DNA of 64,000 nt from Pontibacter harenae. Its GTDB lineage: Bacteria > Bacteroidota > Bacteroidia > Cytophagales > Hymenobacteraceae. Positions 33,216 to 41,402 of the stretch are shown piece after piece; position 1 is the stretch's first letter; each line of letters starts with the position of its first letter. The position numbers were made by a program, and so were the translations under genes. Under the pieces are notes generated by a model. The model saw only the letters and a list, made by a program, of their open reading frames with translations. It was not told the DNA's origin and ran no database searches. The stretch spans positions 62,001 through 126,000 of the forward strand of contig NZ_JAJJWH010000001.1 in NCBI RefSeq assembly GCF_020907245.1, written 5' to 3'.

Positions 33216-33716
33216 ATGATACAAAGAATTCAATCCGTATTCCTGTTCCTGTTGGTAATAGCGATGGTGTGTATGCTTTTCCTGCCGCTGTGGTCTAAAA
33301 CCGATACTACTACTGGCGAAACGGCGGTACTTACTGCCTGGAATTTAAAATCTTATTTTTTAGATGCTGAAGGAGAGCCTAGCACTGCTGGTAACCTGCC
33401 ACAGCGAGGCACCATTGCTATTGGCATGCTGGCGATTGCCGCCGCTGTTATTGCCGCTGTCGAGATTTTCAGATACAAAAGCCGCCTTACACAAATGAAG
33501 CTTGGCCTCTTAAACGCTATTATACTGGCTGCTTTGCTAGGCACTACTTTTTACTACGCAGCTTACGTAGGGCCAGAAATGGTAACCGGAGCTGACAACG
33601 GCTCTTACGAAGCTGGCTTTTACATGCCACTGCTTGCCCTGTTGCTAAATGCGCTGGCCAACCGCTTCATCAAACGCGACGAAGATCTGGTAAGATCAGC
33701 AGACCGATTACGCTAG
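33216..33716 (+). CDS. DUF4293 membrane protein
   Basis: A 166-residue protein with four hydrophobic segments (about 8-26, 66-84, 95-113, 130-150). The start MIQRIQSVFLFL and the pattern of a short soluble loop after helix 1 are characteristic of the Bacteroidota-specific DUF4293 family. Function is unknown. It is divergent from truA and followed by a 580-base gap. Confidence 0.85.
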   Translation: MIQRIQSVFLFLLVIAMVCMLFLPLWSKTDTTTGETAVLTAWNLKSYFLDAEGEPSTAGNLPQRGTIAIGMLAIAAAVIAAVEIFRYKSRLTQMKLGLLNAIILAALLGTTFYYAAYVGPEMVTGADNGSYEAGFYMPLLALLLNALANRFIKRDEDLVRSADRLR

Positions 33717-34194
33717 GTGGTTGCTGATGTGCTAAGTAAAGGGACACAAGTATCACGACACAAGACACACGACTTTTTACTGAAGACAGTACTGATGTTC
33801 AGTATATTACAGAGCATGATACACTTTTCTTCAAGTAAAACTAATTTTGGCTCCTTACTTAGTTTCATTTACATAGCACCTTCTGCTGTGAACCCACTGT
33901 AAACCCACCAAGGCTGATCTTGTAGGAAAAAAATAAACTACCGCAAGATTTCATCTTGTGGTTGAAATGGGGAAAGTTTTCAACTTTCGTGGAAGTGCTG
34001 GCTGGAAATTTCCCTTACGCAAGTTGAAAACTTGAAGCATGTTATCGGGGTTATCAGATTTAAATAGGGGAAGTCCTATCTAACTCTACAAGGAGGAGAA
34101 TTTTATACTCTTTCCCGAAACCTCCTCTCGGGAGGGGTTAGGGGTGGGTAAGTTTACACGACAGTCAGCAAAACGTAGTTTGAATTAACGAACC
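33717..34194. other. Gene-free region with repeat-like segments
   Basis: No convincing gene between DUF4293 and the terminator at 34195. Segments look like dispersed intergenic repeats: GCAAGATTTCATCTTG and GTTTTCAACTTTCG...AAGTTGAAAACTTG (about 33940-34035, imperfect inverted repeats), and a CTCTCGGGAGGGGTTAGGGG block (about 34124-34143) of a sort seen between genes in many Bacteroidota (recalled, not searched). Confidence 0.45.
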
Positions 34195-34241
34195 TAAATC
34201 AGCAAGGGCTTCTGTGATACACAGAAGCCCTTGCTGATTTA
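34195..34241. terminator. Bidirectional terminator palindrome
   Basis: Perfect 22-base arms (core AGCAAGGGCTTCTGTG) around an ATA loop, with TAAAT/ATTTA ends. It lies between the convergent DUF4293 and DUF4476 genes. Confidence 0.85.
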
Positions 34242-34293
34242 AAGCCTTACTTGTTTTAGCACATTAAAAATTTAGCACATCAGCACATTAGAA

Positions 34294-35043
34294 TCATCTT
34301 CTTCTGGTATACTCCTCCAGTTCGCGCACGCTCATATCAAACTTTAGGGCATCGTATACATAATAGAAGCGCTCTTTGTCGCATACATAATCATAGGCGA
34401 ACTTAGCGTACTCGAGGCGTGTGCTTTCATATTCGAACTGGTCTAGCAGAAACTTCAGGTCTTCGGAAAGAATGCTTGCATTGCGCAGCGCTTCACGGGC
34501 AATGGAAAGTCTGGTGCTCTCAAAGCTTCTGCTCTTCATCGATTCAATCAGCCTGTCCATATCATAGCTGGTGAGCAGGTTGCGGCACCTGTCGTTTGGG
34601 TTGTGATATGGGTTTTCAGGATTAATTGGCCCTTGGTCGGGGTAGCGTGGCGGAAGTGGCACTGGTACGGGTGCAGGCATTGGATCAGGCACTACAACTG
34701 GCGGCACCAGTGGCACCTGGCTCAAGAGGTTTATAGCTACTCTCCCTCTTCGGCCCGTAACACGCAGGCCAAAGTTGCGCTCATAACCAACCGCAGCAGT
34801 AATGTTAGTTCCCATACGATACACGCCACGTGGCCCCATCACTTTAAACTCCACGTAATGCTGCCCTGGTCGCAGGTGGTCTATCCTGATAAAGTTAGTG
34901 GCTCTGTGGTTCACAATTTCCCCGTTCAGCCTCACCTGAAAAGGCTCGCCGTGGCGGGTGGCAAACGTAATAACAGAGGCCTGTAAACTTGCTGGCAACA
35001 CCAGCAGCACAAGCAGGAGCGGAAGTAGTAATAGCTTTTTCAT
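34294..35043 (-). CDS. DUF4476-domain exported protein
   Basis: A 249-residue protein with a cleavable signal peptide (about 1-22, PASLQA|S). Residues 25-110 form a beta-rich N-terminal domain (FQVRLNGEIVNHRATNFIRI). Residues 115-145 are a Pro/Val-rich linker. Residues 155-245 are the helical DUF4476 domain (MDRLIESMKSRSFESTRLSIAREAL, not a complete quotation; then LDQFEYESTRLEYAKFAYDYV). DUF4476 is largely Bacteroidota-specific and of unknown function. Location is periplasmic or surface. Confidence 0.85.
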   Translation of the reverse strand: MKKLLLLPLLLVLLVLPASLQASVITFATRHGEPFQVRLNGEIVNHRATNFIRIDHLRPGQHYVEFKVMGPRGVYRMGTNITAAVGYERNFGLRVTGRRGRVAINLLSQVPLVPPVVVPDPMPAPVPVPLPPRYPDQGPINPENPYHNPNDRCRNLLTSYDMDRLIESMKSRSFESTRLSIAREALRNASILSEDLKFLLDQFEYESTRLEYAKFAYDYVCDKERFYYVYDALKFDMSVRELEEYTRRR

Positions 35044-35132
35044 AGGAGTATAGGTTTTCTCTTATACTTCTGCCGTACCAATTTCTGTGCCAGATCAGTA
35101 GCTAAATCAATGCCTTTCTACAACCTACACTC

Positions 35133-35185
35133 CAGATACTAAAAAGAGGCCTATCGTTTTGAGATAGGCCTCTTTTTAGTATCTG
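35133..35185 (-). terminator. Terminator hairpin upstream of DUF4476
   Basis: Perfect 23-base arms (CAGATACTAAAAAGAGGCC core) with a 7-base loop. It lies 27 bases after the end of the small minus-strand frame at 35212 and so would end its transcript. The A/T runs sit inside the stem, so it can act on either strand. Confidence 0.75.
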
Positions 35186-35211
35186 AACCAGCTTTAAGCA
35201 GTAGTGATTGG

Positions 35212-35490
35212 CTAGGATGTGAAAAAATACTTTTTAACAACGAAGTAAATAATTATCAGAACACCTCCAAGCACAGCGCCTAGCTTATTCTTCAGATACT
35301 TCTTCTCCTCCCCAATACTTTTGTAGGATAGATAAATCCATACTTGCAGTGTGAGCCCTATTCCAAACCCGATCTGTAAAGCTTTTATACCAGCCCAAGC
35401 AACCATTCCTATTGGTAAAATGGCTCAGAACACACTAAGTGTCTCCAGCGTCTTAATCCGCTTTTCAGTTGCGTGTGGTTTAGTGGTCAT
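35212..35490 (-). pseudogene. Small membrane protein gene interrupted by an in-frame TGA
   Basis: An ATG at 35490 opens a frame of 21 codons (MTTKPHATEKRIKTLETLSVF), then TGA at 35427-35425, and then the same frame continues for 70 codons to 35212. The second part (AILPIGMVAWAGIKAL..., ending KKYFFTS) has two hydrophobic segments. It could start again at the ATG at 35406 to give a 64-residue product. The TGA sits inside the first hydrophobic segment, where TGG (Trp) would fit. This looks like a recent nonsense mutation, a re-initiated short gene or a base-call error. The frame begins 24 bases after the beta-barrel gene, as in an operon, and a terminator follows it. Confidence 0.6.
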
Positions 35491-35514
35491 AATTGTTATT
35501 TACTTTAATATTGA

Positions 35515-36174
35515 CTAGTACAAGTTATAGTTAAGGCCTAAACCTATAGATTTGGCTCTTTGCGCGTAGTAACTGTTGTGGCCTATGTCTTTATAAAACA
35601 GATTTACTTTTCCGTATGCTTCAAAGCGCTTGCTTATTTTATAGTTAAGTACCACACCAGCTGTGCCAAGTAAATATATGCCTGAGTCATGCCCTTTATA
35701 AGTGATTTTAGTCTCACCTTCAAAAGTTTTAGTAGTCTGATGATTCACCTCGCCTATAACTGGAATTAGAGAAACTGTTGCATAAAGATTCCAACGTTTG
35801 GCTGGGTTAAAAGGAGTATATTGGATAGTAAGCGGAACAGCTATTCCATAGTTATTCCAACTTCTGTGATCGTAGATGATGGTATCACCGTATCCATAGT
35901 AAATTCCTGATAAACCACTTTCCTTCTCCCTCCCGTAAGTTAAGCCAACCTGTAGGTTTATTCTCTTGGTTAACCTGTAGCCCGCATTTAAATGGACTAT
36001 GGGAGTAAAATTCCCTCCGACCATTGTAGCATAGTTTTGCATTCCGTAGGATATGGTACTGAGCTCTATGCCTAAATATAGCTTACTACTAGCTGAGTCT
36101 GAAGCAGCAGGTTGTTGCGCCATCGCGGAAAAGAATACACATGAGAGCAACAAGGAAATGAGGTATGTTTTCAT
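35515..36174 (-). CDS. Outer-membrane beta-barrel protein
   Basis: Start ATG 36174 (MKTYLISLLLSC, 219 residues), which begins a normal signal peptide ending at about AMAQ; the frame's earlier ATG adds 11 residues. The mature part has alternating amphipathic strands with aromatic girdle residues (NLQVGLTYGREKE, GIAVPLTIQYTPF, FEAYGKVNLFYKDIG, SIGLGLNYNLY) and ends in an aromatic C-terminal strand, typical of small outer-membrane beta-barrels of the PorT/OMP_b-brl type. Ligand or role unknown. Confidence 0.78.
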   Translation of the reverse strand: MKTYLISLLLSCVFFSAMAQQPAASDSASSKLYLGIELSTISYGMQNYATMVGGNFTPIVHLNAGYRLTKRINLQVGLTYGREKESGLSGIYYGYGDTIIYDHRSWNNYGIAVPLTIQYTPFNPAKRWNLYATVSLIPVIGEVNHQTTKTFEGETKITYKGHDSGIYLLGTAGVVLNYKISKRFEAYGKVNLFYKDIGHNSYYAQRAKSIGLGLNYNLY

Positions 36175-36415
36175 AAGAGCAAATATATTAACCGCCAATT
36201 TTTTCACAGAAGGGTAACAGCTTGTTTAGTCAAGCCGCCTTGACTTTCAATGTTTTACAGCAAAGCAATATACCCAGCTACACCTATATAAAAAAGGCTA
36301 TTTTACAACCATTTGTAACATCACTTTTGCCACGCTTTTTCAGCATGAAGTGCTTAAAAAGGCTCCAACAGTTCATTGTGCTTCCACAAAAGCAATATTT
36401 TGTAACATGAGCTGT

Positions 36416-36454
36416 AAAAAAAATAGCCATGGGCAACTTGTCCATGGCTATTTT
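36416..36454 (-). terminator. Terminator after purM
   Basis: Minus strand: AAAATAGCCATGG, 9-base loop, CCATGGCTATTTT followed by further T (eight A on the plus strand at 36416-36423). It lies about 34 bases after the purM stop. Confidence 0.88.
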
Positions 36455-36487
36455 CCTGAATTAAAATTTCTAACTAGTACACCTAAA

Positions 36488-37657
36488 TCAGCCTTCGTAA
36501 TAAAACTCTCCGTGGCTGCTCTTTAGCGTGAGTTCGTTTGTTTTGCTGTCTTTTACACGGCCTATAACTTTTGCATCTACGCCAAAAGATTTGGAGATAG
36601 CGATCAGGTCTGCGGCATACTGCTCTGGCAGGTATACTTCCAGGCGGTGGCCCATGTTAAACACTTTGTACATTTCTTTCCAGTCGGTGTTGCTTTCCTG
36701 CTGTATCAGGCGGAACAGCGGAGGCGTCGGGAAGAGATTATCTTTTATGATATGCACGTTCTGAGTAAAGTGCAGCACCTTCGTTTGGGCACCGCCGCTG
36801 CAATGCACCATGCCATGCAGGTGTGGACGGTACTCCTTCAGAATTTCTTTTACAATTGGCGCATACGTACGCGTAGGCGATAATACCAATTTGCCCACCT
36901 CTACACCTGTTTCAGGCTCTATGTCTGTTAAGCGTTTTGTACCAGCGTACACCAAGTCGGCAGGCAGTTCAGGATCGAAGCTTTCGGGGTAAGAGGCCTC
37001 CAGGTACGTATGAAACACATCATGCCGGGCGGAGGTAAGGCCGTTGCTGCCCATGCCACCGTTGTATTCTGTTTCGTAGTTTGCCTGCCCGTAAGAGGCA
37101 AAACCTACAATTACATCGCCAGGCTGTATGGTATGGTTCGAGATTACCTCATCGCGGCGCATACGTGCCGTAACTGTGCTGTCTACTATAATAGTGCGCA
37201 CCAAATCTCCTACATCGGCTGTTTCGCCGCCTGTGCTGTAAATACCGATGCCATTATCGCGCAGCATCTGCAGCACCTCTTCGGTACCGTTTATAATGGC
37301 TGCAATTACCTCGCCTGGAATATGGTTCTTGTTTCTGCCGATGGTGGAGGAAAGCAGAATATTATCTGTGGCTCCTACACACATCAGGTCGTCGGTGTTC
37401 ATCACTACAGCATCCTGTGCTATCCCTTTCCAAACATCCAGATCGCCAGTTTCTTTCCAGTACATATACGCCAAAGACGATTTTGTACCCGCACCGTCAG
37501 CATGCATAATGGCGCAGTACTCGGGATCGCCAGTAAGTATATCAGGTATAATTTTGCAGAATGCCTTCGGGAATAAGCCTTTGTCAATGTTCTTGATAGC
37601 ATTGTGCACATCCTCTTTCGAGGCCGACACACCACGTCGCAAATATCTATTTTCCAT
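36488..37657 (-). CDS. purM: Phosphoribosylformylglycinamidine cyclo-ligase (AIR synthase)
   Basis: ATP-dependent ring closure of FGAM to AIR in purine synthesis. A 389-residue PurM/ThiL-fold protein with HADGAGTKSSLAY, the metal-binding AQDAVVMNTDDLMCVGA segment, STGGETADVGDLVR and CSGGAQTKVL. It is of the longer Bacteroidota type (about 390 versus 345 residues in E. coli). No other pur genes adjoin. A -7 box and a GTTAGAG repeat tract lie upstream. Confidence 0.9.
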   Translation of the reverse strand: MENRYLRRGVSASKEDVHNAIKNIDKGLFPKAFCKIIPDILTGDPEYCAIMHADGAGTKSSLAYMYWKETGDLDVWKGIAQDAVVMNTDDLMCVGATDNILLSSTIGRNKNHIPGEVIAAIINGTEEVLQMLRDNGIGIYSTGGETADVGDLVRTIIVDSTVTARMRRDEVISNHTIQPGDVIVGFASYGQANYETEYNGGMGSNGLTSARHDVFHTYLEASYPESFDPELPADLVYAGTKRLTDIEPETGVEVGKLVLSPTRTYAPIVKEILKEYRPHLHGMVHCSGGAQTKVLHFTQNVHIIKDNLFPTPPLFRLIQQESNTDWKEMYKVFNMGHRLEVYLPEQYAADLIAISKSFGVDAKVIGRVKDSKTNELTLKSSHGEFYYEG

Positions 37658-37675
37658 AGTTACTTAGGTTTCCTA

Positions 37676-37683
37676 CAAATTTA
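37676..37683 (-). promoter_or_regulatory. Possible -7 box for purM
   Basis: TAAATTTG on the minus strand, an exact TAnnTTTG, about 14 bases from the predicted start point to the ATG. The -33 region falls in the GTTAGAG repeat tract and has no TTG at the right distance. Confidence 0.4.
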
Positions 37684-37696
37684 AGAAAACAGGATG

Positions 37697-37745
37697 GAGT
37701 TAGAGAGTTAGAGAGTTAAAAAGTTAGAGATTTAGAAAGTTAAAA
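37697..37745. repeat. GTTAGAG repeat tract upstream of purM
   Basis: Head-to-tail units GAGTTAGA, GAGTTAGA, GAGTTAAAAA, GTTAGAGATTTAGAAA, GTTAAAAA. It is the same kind of degenerate unit as at 6121-6320. Confidence 0.6.
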
Positions 37746-37800
37746 AGAAAAGGCGGAGACTATAGGTTGTTTAACTATAGCCTCCGCCCTTTTCTTTTTT
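37743..37800 (-). terminator. Terminator after the OmpA/TPR lipoprotein gene
   Basis: AAAAGAAAAGGCGGAGACTATAG pairs with CTATAGCCTCCGCCCTTTTC with one mismatch and one bulge; A and T runs lie on both sides. It is 64 bases past the minus-strand stop at 37864. Confidence 0.75.
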
Positions 37801-37863
37801 ATTGTGGGCTCAAACTATTGAAGCAGCCCCCATTTTTAATTTTTAATTCTTAATTAAGCAAAG

Positions 37864-39789
37864 CTAGTCCACTCTAACCACTTTGAACTCTGTACGGCGG
37901 TTGCGCTGGTGCTGTGCTTCTGTTTGCGCGTTTCTTACCACAGGGCGGCTCTCGCCATAGCCCCTGGCTGTAATGCGCGAACGATCTATACCCTTCGAAA
38001 TGATGTACTCTACCGCAGACTCTGCACGGCGTTGCGACAGATCCTGGTTATAGGCATCGCTACCGCGGGCATCAGTGTGGGAGCTAAGCTCTATCGAAAT
38101 GCGTGGGTTATCTACCAGTATCTGTACCAGCTTATCCAGTTCTTCGGCAGCGTCTGGCCTGATGTCGGCTTTATCGTAGTCGTAGAAGATATTCTCCAGC
38201 ACAATTGCACGCTCCTTCACAATCTGGTTCAGCACCAGTTCTGCCGTTAAGCGCACCTCATTCTCCTGCTCTGGCAACTGATCCTGCGAAGGCATTTTAC
38301 CAACGGTTGTTACACGCTGACGTGCCGTAAAGAAACCTTGCTTCTCTGACACCAATGAGTACGTAGAAGCCGAATCTAAAGGAAACGTGAAGTTACCGTT
38401 AGCATCGGTTGTTGTTTCGTCTACTTTCTGGCCCTGTTCGTTCTGCAGCACTACTACGTTGTTGGATACTGTTGTTTGCTTGGCTCCTTCACGACGTTGA
38501 TACAGTGTACCGTCTACAAAGAAGTTAACTGTTTTACGCTTAGACCTGGAGAAGGCATAGATATCGTCACCTCCCTGGCCTCCTTCACGGTTAGAGGAAA
38601 AATACCCCGTATACTCATCCTGAAAATAAATTCCGAAGTCGTCGCCAGGTGAGTTCACTGGTTTGCCTAAGTTTATAGGTTTGCCGTCCTCAATTCTGAA
38701 AAGATCAAGGTTGCCCAAGCCAGGATGTCCGTCTGAGGCAATGTATACTGTTCCGTCTGGTCCTACAGACACAAAGCTTTCATTTCCTTTTGTGTTGATT
38801 TCAGGGCCGAGATTTACGGGTGTAGAGAAACGACCATTTTCTAAAGTCGATTTATAAATGTCGTGCCCACCTTGCCCGCCTCTGCGGTTAGAGGAAAAAT
38901 AGAGTGTTTTGCCATCAGGAGAGAACGCAGGAGAAGAATCCCAGGCTTGTGGGCTGTTTATGTTCAGCAGTTTTGCCTCGGTCCAGGCTCCAGAGCGGAA
39001 AGTAGACCAGAACAGGTCTACGTTTTGGCGGCCTTTACGGCTGCCTTCGTTGCCTCGGGCAAATACCATCGTTCTGCCTTCGTCTATAAAAGTGGCAAAG
39101 GCTTCATGAATTTCCTCCTGGTTTACACCTTCAAAAGGACGAATAGCACCAACGGCAGTATCAGTTAAAGCGGCGGCATATAGGTTTAAGAAGCCCTCGC
39201 CATTGCCCATATACTCTTTTCCCCCACGGGTAGACGAAAACACAAGTTCATTGTTGAGCACAAAAGGCGCGAACTCTGAGGCATCTGTATTAAGCCCTGG
39301 TATAGGTCGCACCTCAAAGTTTTCGTTCTTGCGCAGGATTTCAGTTAAGTTGCTATAGTTTTCTACCTCCTGCTGAGCCAGTGCTTTCAGGCGGTTGTTG
39401 CTACCCACTCTAATGTAATCCTGAAGCTCTTTTAGGGACTGCTCATACTTACCGTTGGCTTTTAAGGCCAGGCCATAGTAGTAGTAAGCATCCTCTTTGC
39501 GGAAGTTACCACTAATGGCTGCCTGGTAAAAAGGCTCTGCCTCCGATATCCTGTTCGACAGGCGGTAGGCTTCGGCTATTTTATAGTTTAGCTCGCCTTT
39601 GTTATCGGCATTTGGCAGTGCCTGCTTATAAAACTCAATAGCACGCTGGTACTGCTCCTGCCCAAACCTTTTGTCGCCTTTGCTGATATACCTGCCAGTG
39701 CCGCAAGCGCTGAGCAGCAGCGCCAACAGCATTACAACCATAAAGTTTATTTTGGGTGCCCTTGGCCTGGTATCTGTCGTGTAGTACAT
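37864..39789 (-). CDS. PorE-like lipoprotein: TPR, beta-propeller, carboxypeptidase-regulatory and OmpA domains
   Basis: A 641-residue lipoprotein (lipobox LLSAC, Cys29). Order of domains: TPR-like helices (about 32-155), PD40/WD40-like propeller repeats (about 165-420, with repeated SPDGKTLYFSSNR and GYFSSNREGGQGGDDIY), a carboxypeptidase-regulatory-like beta-sandwich (about 425-510) and a C-terminal OmpA peptidoglycan-binding domain (FYDYDKADIRPDAAEELDKL, SSHTDARGSDAYNQDLSQRRA). This is the layout of T9SS PorE and of many paralogues. No other T9SS genes are present, so an actual secretion role is not shown; anchoring the outer membrane to peptidoglycan is the safe inference. Confidence 0.88.
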   Translation of the reverse strand: MYYTTDTRPRAPKINFMVVMLLALLLSACGTGRYISKGDKRFGQEQYQRAIEFYKQALPNADNKGELNYKIAEAYRLSNRISEAEPFYQAAISGNFRKEDAYYYYGLALKANGKYEQSLKELQDYIRVGSNNRLKALAQQEVENYSNLTEILRKNENFEVRPIPGLNTDASEFAPFVLNNELVFSSTRGGKEYMGNGEGFLNLYAAALTDTAVGAIRPFEGVNQEEIHEAFATFIDEGRTMVFARGNEGSRKGRQNVDLFWSTFRSGAWTEAKLLNINSPQAWDSSPAFSPDGKTLYFSSNRRGGQGGHDIYKSTLENGRFSTPVNLGPEINTKGNESFVSVGPDGTVYIASDGHPGLGNLDLFRIEDGKPINLGKPVNSPGDDFGIYFQDEYTGYFSSNREGGQGGDDIYAFSRSKRKTVNFFVDGTLYQRREGAKQTTVSNNVVVLQNEQGQKVDETTTDANGNFTFPLDSASTYSLVSEKQGFFTARQRVTTVGKMPSQDQLPEQENEVRLTAELVLNQIVKERAIVLENIFYDYDKADIRPDAAEELDKLVQILVDNPRISIELSSHTDARGSDAYNQDLSQRRAESAVEYIISKGIDRSRITARGYGESRPVVRNAQTEAQHQRNRRTEFKVVRVD

Positions 39790-39816
39790 GAACTTTTAGA
39801 GTTATAAGTAGCCTGC

Positions 39817-40299
39817 TCAGAAGTAGCGGGAAAGCCAGCTGTTTCGGGCAGGCCTCGGCCACTCCGACTGTAGCTCTCCGTAATTATTTACTAAGGTATC
39901 GAAGTATAACGAATTTTCATTTATCTCACCAGCCGCTACTTTACTTTTTAGCTCATTCAGCCCTACTAACCGCACCTGCCCCTCCTTCATAAAAGCTAAT
40001 TGGGTACGGTCAAAGAACGAAACGTTCAGCTTCTCTTCTAGCGCCCGAACAAATTTGACAGATGCATCTATAGAGCAACCACTCGCAGAAGCGGCTGTTT
40101 CGTTATTCGCTAAAACGACAAACTGGTTATGCAGCAATACTGCCGATGCCTGCAAACCTTTGCCATGGCTACTCCATTCGGTAGCAAAACGTTCTAAAAG
40201 CGGATTTATTTCAGCCTGCTCAGCTTCGGTTAACGGTCTGCTAGACTGGTAAATCCAGAGGCGTGCGTGCGGCGGCAGTTGGTCAAACGGAATATACAT
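39817..40299 (-). CDS. Conserved Bacteroidota protein of unknown function
   Basis: A 160-residue soluble protein with conserved-looking blocks: LWIYQSSRPL at the N-terminus, WSSHGKGLQAS, FVVLANNE and SGCSIDASVKFV. From memory, homologues are sometimes labelled 'ABC transporter ATPase', but there is no Walker A, Walker B or signature motif here, so that label is not supported. It lies 27 bases upstream of the PorE-like gene on the same strand and may be cotranscribed. Confidence 0.6.
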   Translation of the reverse strand: MYIPFDQLPPHARLWIYQSSRPLTEAEQAEINPLLERFATEWSSHGKGLQASAVLLHNQFVVLANNETAASASGCSIDASVKFVRALEEKLNVSFFDRTQLAFMKEGQVRLVGLNELKSKVAAGEINENSLYFDTLVNNYGELQSEWPRPARNSWLSRYF

Positions 40300-40418
40300 T
40301 GTTTAGGTTAATTGTTGGTTGCTGATTGCCTGTTGCTGGTTTTCCAATACTAAATTAGTAGATGACTGAGTTATTAGTATTTCCCTAATAACAGCACCTT
40401 AAACCAACAGGTAATCAT

Positions 40419-41237
40419 TTATTTACTTAGTCCTTCTGCTTGTGCGATCAATTCGGCAATGTCAAAAACTTTTACGTTTTCTTCCTGCTCCTTGTTCTTC
40501 ACGCCGTCGCTCATCATTACCATACAAAAAGGGCAGGCTGTAGCTATCACGCTGTTGCCTCCACCTAAAGTAGCTAAAGCTTCCTCTGTTCTTTCTATAT
40601 TGATTTCCTTTTTCCCTGGCTCTGCGTCTTTAAACATTTGCGCACCGCCAGCTCCGCAGCAAAGGCCGTTGGCTCGTACACGCTTCATCTCTACCAGGTC
40701 GGCATCAAGGGCAGCCAGCACTTCGCGTGGCGCTTCATAAATATCGTTGGCACGGCCCAGGTAGCAAGAATCGTGGTAGGTAATGCGCTTGCCCTGGAAA
40801 GCCTCGCCACCTTTTACATGCACTTTGCCTTCGTTTATCAGTTGCTGCAAAAAGGTAGAATGATGGATAACCTCATAGTTACCACCCAGGTCAGGGTATT
40901 CGTTCTTCAGGGTGTTAAAGCAATGCGGACAAGCCGTCACGATCTTCTTCACATTATAGGCATTCATTACTTCAATGTTGGTAATGGCCTGCATCTGGAA
41001 CAGAAACTCGTTACCCGCACGTTTGGCTGGCTCGCCTGTGCAGCTTTCTTCGGTGCCCAGCACAGCATACTTTACGCCCACATGCTCCAGTATCTGCACA
41101 AAAGCACGGGTTACTCGCTTGTAGCGATCGTCGAAAGAGCCAGCACAACCCACCCAAAACAATACTTCAGGTTCCTCTCCATTCGCAGCCATCTCGGCCA
41201 TGGTAGGCACCTTTACTAATCTTTTATTTTCTTCCAT
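40419..41237 (-). CDS. HdrD/GlpC-like CCG-domain Fe-S protein
   Basis: Start ATG 41237 (MEENKRLVKV, 272 residues); the frame's upstream part is unlikely to be coding. Two cysteine-rich CCG domains: VGC / EESCTGEP / CPHC (about 28-105) and DSC / GLCCGAGG / CPFC (about 145-235). The first has Ser-Cys instead of Cys-Cys. CCG domains bind noncubane or 4Fe-4S clusters in heterodisulfide reductase HdrB/D, GlpC and LutA. The upstream partner is a NarI-like/ferredoxin membrane protein 165 bases away on the same strand. Together they equal the parts of an ETF:menaquinone oxidoreductase-type complex (inference). Confidence 0.85.
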   Translation of the reverse strand: MEENKRLVKVPTMAEMAANGEEPEVLFWVGCAGSFDDRYKRVTRAFVQILEHVGVKYAVLGTEESCTGEPAKRAGNEFLFQMQAITNIEVMNAYNVKKIVTACPHCFNTLKNEYPDLGGNYEVIHHSTFLQQLINEGKVHVKGGEAFQGKRITYHDSCYLGRANDIYEAPREVLAALDADLVEMKRVRANGLCCGAGGAQMFKDAEPGKKEINIERTEEALATLGGGNSVIATACPFCMVMMSDGVKNKEQEENVKVFDIAELIAQAEGLSK

Positions 41238-41402
41238 CTGATATTTTATGTAGATGCTAGACTTTAGACTTCTTTTGCACCTGAAGTTACAATCAACTAA
41301 AGCCGTTGACTTTCCTGCGCAACTCAGCCAGTTCTGACTCACCTAAACTTCTGCTTAAACATCTGTCTAAAATCTAATATCTATAAATCTAAGGTCTAAC
41401 TT

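Noticed and set aside
36222-36410. 62-codon plus-strand frame upstream of the beta-barrel gene
   Set aside because: No recognised domain, no promoter, AT-rich intergenic context; probably chance.
37864-39789. Type IX secretion cluster
   Set aside because: Only one PorE-like protein is present; no porK, L, M, N, T, gld or spr gene is in the window.
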